Shown: positions 9,285-17,422 of the stretch, piece by piece
Layout: each line of letters begins with the position of its first letter
Numbering within the stretch: position 1 is the stretch's first letter
Assembly (NCBI RefSeq): GCF_029222965.1
Contig: NZ_JARHUD010000002.1
Location: 248,001-312,000, forward strand
From: Aquibaculum arenosum
GTDB lineage: Bacteria; Pseudomonadota; Alphaproteobacteria; Kiloniellales; DSM-21159
Length of the DNA: 64,000 bases
Direction: 5' to 3'
The notes under the pieces: model-generated
Database searches by the model: none
Seen by the model: the letters and a program-made list of their open reading frames with translations, nothing else
What the model was told of the DNA's origin: nothing
Made by a program: the position numbers and the translations under genes

Positions 9285-9884
9285 ATGTCGGAGGAGCAGA
9301 AGCGCTGGCAGGGCTATTATCGTGCGGTGGAGGGGCGTCCGCCGCGCCCCACTCTGCTGCGCGCATTGGAGACATTTGCGCGGGAGAGCGTGGCGCCGGG
9401 GCAGGCCATCGACCTTGGTGCTGGTACCGGCCGCGACAGCCTGGAACTGCTCCGCCGGGGATGGCAGGTCTTGGCCATTGATGGGCAGGCAGACGCACTC
9501 GCGACACTCGAAAGCAAGGCTCCGGCCGGCAGCCGCCTGGAAACACGCGCCTGTCGCTTCCAGGATCTGGATGCCCTTCCGCCCTGCCGTCTGATCAATG
9601 CCAGCTTTTCCTTGCCCTTCTGTCCTCCTGCCGCCTTTCCCCAGCTCTGGCGACTCATCGGGGACAGCCTCAGTCCAGGCGGACGCTTTGCCGGCCAGTT
9701 GCTGGGACCGGGCGACGACTGGGCCGCCTCGGGCGGCGTGACCAGTCTGGACCGGCAGGCGCTGGACCGGCTGCTCTCGGGCTGGTCGGTGGAGCTATGC
9801 GAAGAGGAGGAAAGCGACAGCACAACCGCCAAAGGGGTGAGAAAGCACTGGCACCTCTACCACCTCGTTCTGCGAAAGCCGTAA
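9285..9884 (+). CDS. Class I SAM-dependent methyltransferase, substrate unknown
   Basis: 199 residues. The SAM-binding core is clear: motif I IDLGAGTGRDSLELLRRGW, the acidic residue of motif II in LAIDGQADAL, and the post-motif region INASFSLPFCPP. The layout is like that of TehB-type and other small cytoplasmic methyltransferases. It starts 30 bases after hutU with GGAG-like sequence nearby and may be read through from the hut transcript, though no metabolic link is evident. The substrate cannot be inferred. Confidence 0.78.
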   Translation: MSEEQKRWQGYYRAVEGRPPRPTLLRALETFARESVAPGQAIDLGAGTGRDSLELLRRGWQVLAIDGQADALATLESKAPAGSRLETRACRFQDLDALPPCRLINASFSLPFCPPAAFPQLWRLIGDSLSPGGRFAGQLLGPGDDWAASGGVTSLDRQALDRLLSGWSVELCEEEESDSTTAKGVRKHWHLYHLVLRKP

Positions 9885-10011
9885 CGCCCGTTGGCGGCGC
9901 CCTCGATGAGGACTCGCTGTACTCCAGATGCCTGCTGCCAAGCGAAACTTTCCTGCTATGATCCCGGCCTTGCACGGGGGGCATCGGCCGGACCGCAGCG
10001 AAGGGTTCTTC

Positions 10012-11571
10012 ATGCCAGATTTATCTCGACGAGGTTTGCTCACCGCCGCAGCGGCATTGGGGTTGGCGAGCCTGGCGCAGCCCGTGACCGCATTGCGGGC
10101 ACAGGGTCTCGAGCTTGGACCGCCTGAGCCCTTCGATTTTGAACTGGTACGATCGCTCGCACGCTCCCTCGCGGCGCTGCCGCATGTGGAACCGCCGCTT
10201 ACCCACGAAGACTTCGTGCGCAGCATCAATCCTCACCGACATGGCCGCATTCGCTTCAAGCCCGAATACGAGATTTGGCAGGAGTCGCTCTTTCCCCTGC
10301 GCCCGCATCACCGGGGTCATTGGTTTCCCTACCCGGTCGGGCTCAACATCGTTGAAGACGGACAGGCGCGAAAACTGATCTTCAATCCGGACGCCTTCGA
10401 TTACAGCGAACTGGGAATTGAGGAGCCGATCCCCGACGACCTGGGATTCGCAGGCTTTCGCCTGATGAACGGTCCGGAAAGCACCCGCGACTGGCTGTCA
10501 TTCCTCGGTGCGTCCTATTTCCGCGCATCGGGAGAGCAGGACCAGTATGGAGCCTCAGCCCGCGCGGTCGCGATCGACACCGCCCTGCCCGAGCGCGAAG
10601 AGGAGTTCCCCTATTTCTCGCGCTTCTGGGTGGAGCGGGCACCGCAGGATAGCCGCCGGGTGCTGGTCTATGCGCTGCTCGAAGGCGCAAGCCTGACCGG
10701 CGCCTATCGCTTCGACATCCGCTATGAACGCGGCGTGGTCATGGAGGTGGAGTCGGAGCTTTCCATCCGGAAAAGCATCGAGCGGCTCGGTTTCAGCCCC
10801 CTCACTTCCATGTACTGGTTCGGCCAGCACGACCGCGAGCAGGCCGCCGACTGGCGCCCCCGCATACATGACAGCGACGGACTGGCCATGTGGACCGGTG
10901 CCGGCGAACGCATCTGGCGGCCACTCAACAACCCCGGCGGCCTGCGTAGCAACAGCTTCTTGGACACCTCCCCGCGCGGCTTCGGCCTGATGCAGCGCGA
11001 ACGCCGCTTCGATGCCTATCAGGACGACTCGCACTTCTATGAGCGCCGTCCCAGCGTCTGGGTGGAACCGCTGGGCGATTGGGGAAGCGGCTCGGTGCAG
11101 TTGATTGAGATTCCCACCGACCACGAGGACATGGACAACATCGTCGCCTTCTGGGTGCCGCAGACACCGCCCGAGCCGGGCTCACGCCTTTCGCTCTCCT
11201 ACCGCCTCCATTGGCTTGCCGAGGAGCCCTATCCGCCGCGCGCCGTCGCACGCGTCGTGGCCACCCGCAGCGGCCCGGCCGGTGTCCCGGGCAATCGCAC
11301 CGAGAACGGCCGCAAGTTCGTGATCGACTTCGAAGGCGGCCCCCTGGAGGAGCTGGTACGCAGCGAGCCTGTGGAGCCTGTCATCTCCGCACCCAGCGGC
11401 GAGATTCAAGGCCCCTATGCGATCCAGATCGTCGGCACCAACCGCTGGCGGGCGGTCTTTGATCTGGTGGGCGCCGAGGGCGACGCGCTGGACCTGCGCC
11501 TCTATCTGCGCCTGGGGAAGAAAACGCTGAGCGAAACCTGGCTTTACCAGTACCTGCCGCAGCAGGCCTGA
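10012..11571 (+). CDS. opgD: Periplasmic glucan biosynthesis protein, OpgD/OpgG (MdoD/MdoG) family
   Basis: Acts in the periplasm on the backbone of osmoregulated periplasmic glucans. 519 residues from ATG 10012. The N-terminus LSRRGLLTAAAALGLASLAQ is a twin-arginine signal, which favours OpgD (Tat-exported) over OpgG (Sec-exported). Family motifs include FDFELVRSLARSLA, GASYFRASGEQDQYGASARA, FWVERAP, SMYWFGQHDRE, HDSDGLAMWTGAGERIWRPL and LIEIPTDHEDMDNIVAFWVP. The in-frame extension to 9928 does not improve the signal. No glucosyltransferase gene (opgH) is adjacent, so the symbol is less sure than the family. Confidence 0.82.
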   Translation: MPDLSRRGLLTAAAALGLASLAQPVTALRAQGLELGPPEPFDFELVRSLARSLAALPHVEPPLTHEDFVRSINPHRHGRIRFKPEYEIWQESLFPLRPHHRGHWFPYPVGLNIVEDGQARKLIFNPDAFDYSELGIEEPIPDDLGFAGFRLMNGPESTRDWLSFLGASYFRASGEQDQYGASARAVAIDTALPEREEEFPYFSRFWVERAPQDSRRVLVYALLEGASLTGAYRFDIRYERGVVMEVESELSIRKSIERLGFSPLTSMYWFGQHDREQAADWRPRIHDSDGLAMWTGAGERIWRPLNNPGGLRSNSFLDTSPRGFGLMQRERRFDAYQDDSHFYERRPSVWVEPLGDWGSGSVQLIEIPTDHEDMDNIVAFWVPQTPPEPGSRLSLSYRLHWLAEEPYPPRAVARVVATRSGPAGVPGNRTENGRKFVIDFEGGPLEELVRSEPVEPVISAPSGEIQGPYAIQIVGTNRWRAVFDLVGAEGDALDLRLYLRLGKKTLSETWLYQYLPQQA

Positions 11572-11574
11572 GAG

Positions 11575-12225
11575 CTACTGCGCCGCCAGCGATTCTGCGC
11601 GGGATCGTTCGGAGGCCGCCATGCCCTCGCCAACCGCCACGACTGCCGCTCCAGACCCGGAGACACCGGCGGCGCGGGCGCGAAGCAGCCAGGCAAGCGC
11701 CGTCACCTCATCCTTGGCCGGTTGTTTCAGTTCCAGAAGACCGCGATTCAGCGCGGCCTCTACAACACCGCCGGCATAGGCCTGTTCATAAAGGGCAGCG
11801 GCTGCCTCCAAATCGAGGTCCAGGCCCTGGGCATTTTCCAGCATGACAGCGAGATTGAAGGCTGCCGGGGCATGCCCCCGCTCAGCCGCGCTGCGGTACC
11901 AGTGCGCAGCGGCGGTGGGATCCTCGGTCTTAAGCTGTTGTGCCAGGCGCCACTGTGCCTGCAAATGACCCTGCCGGGCGGCGGCGGCATACCAGTGCTC
12001 CGCCAATTCAGGGTCCGCTCCGACGCCGATGCCTTCCTCGTAAAGCTGGCCCAGGCGGTACTGGGCTTCCGCATCGCCGCGCTCGGCGAGCCTTTCGTAC
12101 CAGCCCGGCCCCACACGCTCGTGCCAGGGGAGGTCAAGCCACAGGCTCTCCTCGGCCAGCGACGGCCCGGCCGCAGCAACAGCCATCCCCAGTGCGAACA
12201 GACCTCCGCGCAGGAAGTCTCGCAT
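11575..12225 (-). CDS. Exported Sel1-like/TPR-repeat protein
   Basis: 216 residues with an N-terminal signal (MRDFLRGGLFALGMAVAAAG, cut near SLA-EE). It then carries about three Sel1-like repeats, recognisable by AEAQYRLGQLYEEGIGV, LAEHWYAAAARQGHLQAQWR, AAHWYRSAAERGHAPAAFNL and AAALYEQAYAGG. Sel1 repeats act as protein-protein scaffolds (family knowledge); the partner is unknown. GGAGGGGTGA precedes ATG 12225. The stop sits three bases from the stop of the convergent opgD gene. Confidence 0.75.
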   Translation of the reverse strand: MRDFLRGGLFALGMAVAAAGPSLAEESLWLDLPWHERVGPGWYERLAERGDAEAQYRLGQLYEEGIGVGADPELAEHWYAAAARQGHLQAQWRLAQQLKTEDPTAAAHWYRSAAERGHAPAAFNLAVMLENAQGLDLDLEAAAALYEQAYAGGVVEAALNRGLLELKQPAKDEVTALAWLLRARAAGVSGSGAAVVAVGEGMAASERSRAESLAAQ

Positions 12226-12375
12226 TCACCCCTCCCGAATCCCGCCCCGGCGCCGATGGGTCATCGGCACGATGGTTCCGAACGCAGGCTGTATAGCCCG
12301 GATCATCCTTGTTCGAAACCACAAGCGCTGGGAAGCGACAGTAGAATCTTGGCTGTATTCAAGTCGCTAGAGACG

Positions 12376-12987
12376 CTATCGCCACCTGGCAAGCAGAGTA
12401 CGGCGCACCACGATCTCGGCCACCCGGATGGCGTCGGCGAGGTCCTGTGCTTCGGGCGCTTCGTCGGCTTGGGCGCGTTCCGAGATCCGGCGGTCAAGGG
12501 CCAGCGCCAGGTCGGCAGCACATTCTCCGATGTCGTCGAGATCGTCTTCCGACTCCAATTGTTCCAGGCAGGCGGCGACGATCTCGCCGGGCGCCGTTGC
12601 TGCTGCCCGCAGAGCATCGGCACTGCCGGCGGCAACGGCGGCCCAAGCACTGGCCCGTCGTTCCACCAAACGCGGGTTCTCCCGATGGAGCGCGAGGTCG
12701 AGGGGATCGAGGCAAGAGCGCGCAAGGGCCTCGCTGCCGCGCTCAGTCAATTGAAAGCCGCTGTCGGACTCCATCACAAGACCGTCACGCTGCAGCAGGT
12801 CCAGAGCCTCTTCCACCCTGACGCGCTCGCGACTGGGCAGCGGCCGCTCGAACGCGATATCGACGAGGCCCGGCCGACGCTGGCCGCCGACCAGCACCTG
12901 GCGGGCCAGCGGCCCTTCCCGGTCGAGCGTGGCCAGCAAGGCCAGCTTCAGATCCCGATAGGTCAAACGCGCGGCATACCGGCTCAT
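12376..12987 (-). CDS. Hypothetical protein, possible winged-helix domain
   Basis: 203 residues from ATG 12987, which has GGAGG about eight bases upstream. The first 90 residues (YRDLKLALLATLDREGPL, then RVRVEEALDLLQRDGLVMES and FQLTERGSEALARS) have the spacing of a winged helix of the PadR/MarR kind: two helices, a 'DGLV' turn and a strand pair before LTERG. The rest is Ala/Glu-rich and helical. This suggests a DNA-binding regulator, but it is inference. Three 15-bp direct repeats lie 36-80 bases upstream of the start and could be its own binding sites. Confidence 0.5.
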   Translation of the reverse strand: MSRYAARLTYRDLKLALLATLDREGPLARQVLVGGQRRPGLVDIAFERPLPSRERVRVEEALDLLQRDGLVMESDSGFQLTERGSEALARSCLDPLDLALHRENPRLVERRASAWAAVAAGSADALRAAATAPGEIVAACLEQLESEDDLDDIGECAADLALALDRRISERAQADEAPEAQDLADAIRVAEIVVRRTLLARWR

Positions 12988-13022
12988 AGCCCCTCCGTCG
13001 CCCTGCGAGTGCACCCCTAAGT

Positions 13023-13067
13023 CTAACGGTACACCGCCTAACGATTCACCGCCTAACGATACACTGC
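13023..13067. repeat. Three tandem 15-bp repeats (iteron-like)
   Basis: Units 13023-13037, 13038-13052 and 13053-13067 follow the pattern CTAACGRTWCACYGC and abut exactly. They lie between the start of the gene at 12376-12987 and the end of the thiolase gene at 13093, both on the minus strand. Exact 15-base periodicity with conserved CTAACG and CAC suggests protein-binding sites and not slippage, but no binding protein is known. Confidence 0.6.
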
Positions 13068-13092
13068 GCCGAACCGCAAACGCGGCGCTGCC

Positions 13093-14259
13093 TCAGCGCA
13101 GTGGCTCGAGGATCGACACGTAGTTGGCGACCGCAGCACCACCCATGTTGAAAATGCCTGCCAGCTTCGGGGCGCGCAGCTGCATCTCCCCGGCGGTGTT
13201 GGTCAACTGCATCGATGCCATAACGTGCATAGACACGCCGGTGGCCCCGATGGGATGGCCCTTGGACTTGAGCCCGCCGGAGGGATTGACCGGCAGCTTG
13301 CCGTCCTTGCGCGTCCAGCCTTCCATTGCGGCACGGGCGCCCTGGCCGCGCTCGGTCAGACCCATGGCCTCGTACTCGATCAGCTCGGCAATGGTGAAGC
13401 AGTCATGGGTCTCGACGAAGGACAGGTCCTCCAGCGAGACGCGGGCCTTGTCGAAGGCCTGTTTCCAGGCAACCTCACAGCCCTCGAACAGCAGGATATC
13501 GCGCTTGGAGAGCGGCAGATAGTCGTTCACGTGCACCGCGGCGCGAAACGCGATGGCCTTGTCCATGCCCAGCGCAGTGTCCACGTCGGTCAGCACCAAT
13601 GCTGCCGCGCCATCGGATACCAGCGAGCAATCCGTGCGTTTGAGAGGGCCGGCCACGTAGGGGTTCTTGTCCGAGGGATTGCGGCAGAATTCGAAGCCCA
13701 GGTCCTTCTGCATTTGCGCCAGGGGGTTCACCGCGCCGTTGTGATGGTTCTTTGCCGCGATCTGCGCCAGGGCATCGGACTGGTCGCCGTGGCGCTGGAA
13801 GTACTGCGCCGCGATCTGCCCGAACACGCCGGCAAAGCCACCTTCGATGTTGCCCTCCTCCTTGATGTAGGAGGCCTTGAGCAGGTTGGCGCCGATCTCC
13901 GGACCCGGCAGGCCGGTCATCTTCTCCACGCCCACCACCAGTACGAAGCGTCCCTGCTTGGCTGCGATGGTCTTCAGGCCCTGGTGAATGGCGGCAGACC
14001 CGGTGGCACAGGCGTTCTCGACCCGGGTGGCCGGCTTGAAGCGGAAGGCGTCCGAGGCCTGAAGCACCAGCGAAGCCGGAAACCCTTGTGGCGAGAAGCC
14101 CTCGCCGAAGGAGCCGAGAACGATCTCGTCGATGTCCGAGGGATCGAGCCCGGCATCGGCCACCGCCTGGGTGGCGACCTGCGCGATCAGGGACTCGGTA
14201 TCGTCATTCTCGTGCTTGCCGAAGGGCGTGTGCGCCCAGCCAACGATACAGGCGGTCAT
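13093..14259 (-). CDS. Thiolase-family acyl-CoA acetyltransferase (SCP-x/lipid-transfer type)
   Basis: 388 residues. Thiolase fold with the nucleophilic Cys in VENACATGSAAIHQGLK (about residue 85). Near the C-terminus are HDCFTIAELIEYEAMGL, NPSGGLKSKGHPIGATG (catalytic His) and GIFNMGGAAVANYVSILE. The HDCFTIAE motif and the missing classical CxG loop place it with SCP-x/'thiolase-like' acetyl-CoA acetyltransferases, often involved in side-chain or branched acyl-CoA cleavage. ATG 14259 is preceded by GAGAGGAG. No beta-oxidation partner is adjacent. It is divergent from the ars operon. Confidence 0.86.
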   Translation of the reverse strand: MTACIVGWAHTPFGKHENDDTESLIAQVATQAVADAGLDPSDIDEIVLGSFGEGFSPQGFPASLVLQASDAFRFKPATRVENACATGSAAIHQGLKTIAAKQGRFVLVVGVEKMTGLPGPEIGANLLKASYIKEEGNIEGGFAGVFGQIAAQYFQRHGDQSDALAQIAAKNHHNGAVNPLAQMQKDLGFEFCRNPSDKNPYVAGPLKRTDCSLVSDGAAALVLTDVDTALGMDKAIAFRAAVHVNDYLPLSKRDILLFEGCEVAWKQAFDKARVSLEDLSFVETHDCFTIAELIEYEAMGLTERGQGARAAMEGWTRKDGKLPVNPSGGLKSKGHPIGATGVSMHVMASMQLTNTAGEMQLRAPKLAGIFNMGGAAVANYVSILEPLR

Positions 14260-14441
14260 GGCTTCTCCTCTCCGCTGCGACGGTTGCGGTCGGTCGCAGA
14301 CATTGGGTTTTCGCTCTCTCATATAGCGCCCCAACCCGCCCCTCGCCAGACACCGGCCGGGAATCGACATAAGGGAGTTCGGCCTTGCAGCAACGGCCGG
14401 GCAAATCTATCGTTCATCGACGAATGGCGATGGACATTTAG

Positions 14442-14801
14442 ATGACCCAGATAACCGCAAGTCCCCCGCCTTCCGCAACGACTGCCTCCGACCAGACGGT
14501 GGCCGCGCTGGCCAAGGCGCTGGCCCACCCGGCACGGGTGCGCATCGTGCGCAAGCTGCTGGCCACGCCCTCGTGTATCGGCTGCGACCTGGTGGACGAC
14601 GTGGGCCTGGCGCAGTCCACCGTTTCGGAGCATCTGCGCATCCTGAAGGCCGCCGGGATCGTGGTCGGCGAGATCGAGCGGCCGCGGGTCTGCTACTCGC
14701 TCAATCCCGCCAGCGTGTCGCCGCTTTCGCTCTTGCTTACCGAAATCAGCACCTGCGCTTGCGAACCCACGTCATCGGCCAGGGAGCAGTGCCACCCATG
14801 A
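14442..14801 (+). CDS. arsR: ArsR-family metalloregulator
   Basis: 119 residues. The winged-helix core is clear: [17 protein letters not shown], then the CxxC-containing recognition-helix region [12 protein letters not shown], then [19 protein letters not shown]. Cys45 and Cys48 sit where ArsR proteins carry their CVC arsenite site; further Cys residues at 105, 107 and 117 may complete a trivalent site. It heads an operon with the arsenite exporter (four-base overlap) and arsenate reductase, which supports arsenite as ligand. An imperfect inverted repeat at 14409-14431 just upstream may be the operator. Confidence 0.9.
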   Translation: MTQITASPPPSATTASDQTVAALAKALAHPARVRIVRKLLATPSCIGCDLVDDVGLAQSTVSEHLRILKAAGIVVGEIERPRVCYSLNPASVSPLSLLLTEISTCACEPTSSAREQCHP

Positions 14802-15877
14802 GTTCCTTCGAACGCTATCTTTCCCTCTGGGTCGGCCTGTGCATCGTGGCGGGCCTGCTGCTCGGCAGCTTCGCCCCCGGGATCTTCGAGCTGCTGGCCG
14901 GCTGGGAATATGCCTCGGTCAATCTGCTGATCGCAGTGCTGATCTGGATGATGGTCTACCCCATGATGGTCAACGTGGACTTCTCCAGTCTGCGTCACAT
15001 CGGGGAGCGGCCGAAGGGCCTCGTCATCACCCTGGTGGTCAACTGGCTGATCAAGCCCTTCACCATGGCGGCGCTGGGCGTGCTCTTCTTCGAGTACCTC
15101 TTCGCCGGCTGGATCGATCCTGCCAATGCCTCCCAGTACATCGCGGGTCTCATCCTTCTCGGCGCAGCCCCCTGCACCGCCATGGTTTTCATCTGGTCGC
15201 AGCTCACCCGGGGCGATGCGACCTACACGTTGGTGCAGGTCTCGGTGAACGACATCATCATGATCTTCGCCTTTGCGCCCATCGTCGCATTGCTGCTCGG
15301 CGTCACCGATCTCTCGGTGCCCTGGGAAACGCTGCTGCTGTCGGTGGGGCTTTATGTGGTCATCCCGCTTGCAGCCGGCGCGTTCACCCGCCAGCAACTG
15401 GTGCGCCACGCCCGTAACGGCACCAATGGGGAGGCCCGCGTTGCCCGCTTTACGGCCCAGGTGAAGCCCTTCTCGGTGCTCGGCCTGCTGGCCACAGTTG
15501 TCCTGCTCTTCGGTTTCCAGGGTGAGGTGATCCTCGAGCAGCCACTGCTCATTGCCCTGATCACCGTGCCGCTGCTCATCCAGTCCTACGGCATCTTCGC
15601 GATCGCGTTCGGCGCCGCTTGGCTCTGGCGGGTGCCTTACAATGTGGCCGCACCCTGCGCTCTCATCGGCACCTCGAACTTCTTCGAACTGGCCGTGGCG
15701 GTGGCGATCGGGCTTTTCGGCCTGAACTCGGGCGCCGCCCTGGTCACCGTGGTGGGGGTTCTGGTCGAGGTGCCCGTGATGCTCTCCCTGGTCGCCCTGG
15801 CCAATCGCTCCCGGGCGCATTTCGAGCGGCGTGCCGCCGAGCCCCTTCTCACAGCCAGCAAGGACCCCGTGCGATGA
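14798..15877 (+). CDS. acr3: Arsenite efflux transporter, ACR3 family
   Basis: Exports arsenite across the inner membrane. 359 residues with about ten hydrophobic segments. ACR3-type motifs include [38 protein letters not shown] (the conserved Cys of this transporter group) and [20 protein letters not shown] 14798 overlaps the arsR stop by four bases; the frame open back to 14573 lies inside arsR and is rejected. It overlaps arsC by four bases at its end. The fold belongs to the BART superfamily, so the main alternative would be another BASS-type carrier, but the context makes arsenite strongly preferred. Confidence 0.93.
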   Translation: MSSFERYLSLWVGLCIVAGLLLGSFAPGIFELLAGWEYASVNLLIAVLIWMMVYPMMVNVDFSSLRHIGERPKGLVITLVVNWLIKPFTMAALGVLFFEYLFAGWIDPANASQYIAGLILLGAAPCTAMVFIWSQLTRGDATYTLVQVSVNDIIMIFAFAPIVALLLGVTDLSVPWETLLLSVGLYVVIPLAAGAFTRQQLVRHARNGTNGEARVARFTAQVKPFSVLGLLATVVLLFGFQGEVILEQPLLIALITVPLLIQSYGIFAIAFGAAWLWRVPYNVAAPCALIGTSNFFELAVAVAIGLFGLNSGAALVTVVGVLVEVPVMLSLVALANRSRAHFERRAAEPLLTASKDPVR

Positions 15878-16287
15878 AGCGCATCCTCTTCCTCTGCGTC
15901 GCCAACTCTGCGCGCAGCCAGATGGCCGAAGGGCTCGCCCGCCGTACCTTTGGCAACCGGGCAGAGGTTCTGAGCGCGGGCTCGCAGCCCGCCACGGTCA
16001 ATCCCTACGCCATCGAAGCCATGGCCGAAGTCGGCATCGACATCTCGCAGCATCGCTCCAAGTCCGTGGACGAGATCGATGTCACTGCGCTCGATCTAGT
16101 GATCACGCTCTGCGCCGAAGAGGTCTGCCCCATCCTTCCCGGCTCGGTCCGGCGGCTGCACTGGCCGATTCCCGATCCGGCGGTCAAGGACGGCTCTTTG
16201 CCCGCGGAGGAGATGCGCACACGCTTTCGCTCGGCGCGCGATGCGATTCGTGGCAGACTGGCCAGCCTGGAGCCGCTTCTGGACTGA
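15874..16287 (+). CDS. arsC: Arsenate reductase, low-molecular-weight phosphatase type
   Basis: Reduces arsenate to arsenite for export by ACR3. 137 residues with the LMW-phosphatase P-loop CX5R at Cys8-Arg14 (CVANSAR) and two further Cys, 80 and 85, in [14 protein letters not shown]. That pattern matches the thioredoxin-coupled ArsC of the Staphylococcus type, where two later Cys relay the disulfide. WPIPDPA carries the catalytic Asp. ATG 15874 overlaps the acr3 stop by four bases. The glutaredoxin-coupled E. coli-type ArsC is a different fold and is excluded. Confidence 0.92.
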   Translation: MKRILFLCVANSARSQMAEGLARRTFGNRAEVLSAGSQPATVNPYAIEAMAEVGIDISQHRSKSVDEIDVTALDLVITLCAEEVCPILPGSVRRLHWPIPDPAVKDGSLPAEEMRTRFRSARDAIRGRLASLEPLLD

Positions 16288-16310
16288 TCAAAGCCAAAGG
16301 GAGGAAGGCG

Positions 16311-16796
16311 ATGCTCAAGGGCCTCCATCACGCCGCCTATCGCTGCCGCGATTCCGAAGAGACCCGGGCGTTCTACGAGGACTTCCTTGGCCTGCCGCTG
16401 GTGCACGTCATCGAGATCACGCAGACGAAGAGCGCGCGCGAGACCCATGTGCTGCACAGCTTCTATCGTATGGATGACGGCTCGCACATCGCCTTCTTCG
16501 AAGCGCCGGACATGCCCTTCGACTTCAAGGATCAGCACGACTTTGACCTGCACATCGCACTGCAGGTGGATCCGCCGGTGTTGGACAACATGCTGGAAAA
16601 GGGGCGCGCCGCCGGCATGGAGACGCGGGGGCCGGCGGATCACGGCTTCATCCGCTCCATCTACTTTCGCGACCCCAACGGCTATGTGGTGGAATTGACG
16701 GCGCTCACCGGCGAAGCAGCGCCGCCGGAAGATGCGCACGCGGCGCTTTCCTCCTGGCAGCAGCGCAAACCAAAAGCCGTGGAAGGGGCCCAATGA
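16311..16796 (+). CDS. VOC-superfamily (glyoxalase/bleomycin-resistance fold) protein
   Basis: 161 residues. Two beta-alpha-beta-beta-beta modules are visible: LKGLHHAAYRCRDSEETRAF starts the first and FDLHIALQVD the second, with IYFRDPNGYVVELTALTG at the end supplying the usual metal Glu. GGGAGGAAGG precedes ATG 16311. It follows arsC by 23 bases, so it is likely part of the ars transcript. It has only one Cys (residue 12) and lacks the vicinal Cys pair of ArsI C-As lyase, so I do not call it arsI. Substrate unknown. Confidence 0.75.
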   Translation: MLKGLHHAAYRCRDSEETRAFYEDFLGLPLVHVIEITQTKSARETHVLHSFYRMDDGSHIAFFEAPDMPFDFKDQHDFDLHIALQVDPPVLDNMLEKGRAAGMETRGPADHGFIRSIYFRDPNGYVVELTALTGEAAPPEDAHAALSSWQQRKPKAVEGAQ

Positions 16797-17407
16797 GCCC
16801 CGGCGAGGCCCAGCACGCGCCGGCAACGCTGCGCAACCGGGAACCCATTCGCAAGATACTCGAAGAGGTGCTGCCTGCCTCGGGGCTGGTGCTGGAAATT
16901 GCGGCGGGCACCGGCGAACACGCGGTGCACTTTGCCGCCGCCTGTCCCGGCGTGATCTGGCAGCCAAGCGATCCCGATCCGGCAGCACGGCGATCCATCG
17001 CTGCCCATGCCGCACAAGCCGCGCTCGCCAACCTGCGCCCTCCCCTGAAGATCGACGTCAGTCGCCCGGATTGGCACCTGGCACTCGAAGAGAAGCCGGC
17101 CGCCATCCTGGCCGTGAACATGGTCCACATCTCCCCCTGGGAGGCCACGCTCGGCTTGCTCCAGGGGGCCGGCGCGGCTCTCCCCAGCGGCGGTCCCTTG
17201 ATCCTCTACGGCCCCTACCGCCGAAAGGATGCACCCACCGCGCCCAGCAACGAGTCTTTCGACGAGAGCCTGCAGGCCCGCGATCCGCGCTGGGGCTTGC
17301 GCCTGCTGGAAGACGTGACCCAGCAGGCCAAAGCCGAGGGTCTGGTGCTGGAGCGTGTGGTGGAGATGCCGGCGAACAACCTGACGGTCGTCTATCGGAA
17401 GCGCTGA
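16793..17407 (+). CDS. DUF938 family SAM-dependent methyltransferase-like protein
   Basis: 204 residues. It begins NREPIRKILEEVLP and has a methyltransferase motif I, VLEIAAGTGEHAVHFAAACP, then WQPSDPDPAARRSI as motif II, VNMVHISPWEATLGLL and LYGPYRRKDAPTAPSNESFD; these are the DUF938 hallmarks. Function unknown. Its start overlaps the VOC gene stop by four bases, so it is the last gene of the ars-VOC-DUF938 run. It is not an ArsM: the conserved Cys residues of arsenite methyltransferases are absent. Confidence 0.82.
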   Translation: MSPGEAQHAPATLRNREPIRKILEEVLPASGLVLEIAAGTGEHAVHFAAACPGVIWQPSDPDPAARRSIAAHAAQAALANLRPPLKIDVSRPDWHLALEEKPAAILAVNMVHISPWEATLGLLQGAGAALPSGGPLILYGPYRRKDAPTAPSNESFDESLQARDPRWGLRLLEDVTQQAKAEGLVLERVVEMPANNLTVVYRKR

Positions 17408-17422
17408 GCTGCGCGGTCCCAT

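Noticed and set aside
14409-14431. Imperfect repeat before arsR as a firm ArsR operator
   Set aside because: The arms match only partly; it is mentioned with arsR but not strong enough for its own call.
16311-16796. VOC protein after arsC as ArsI, the C-As bond lyase
   Set aside because: ArsI needs a vicinal Cys pair; this protein has one Cys at residue 12 only.
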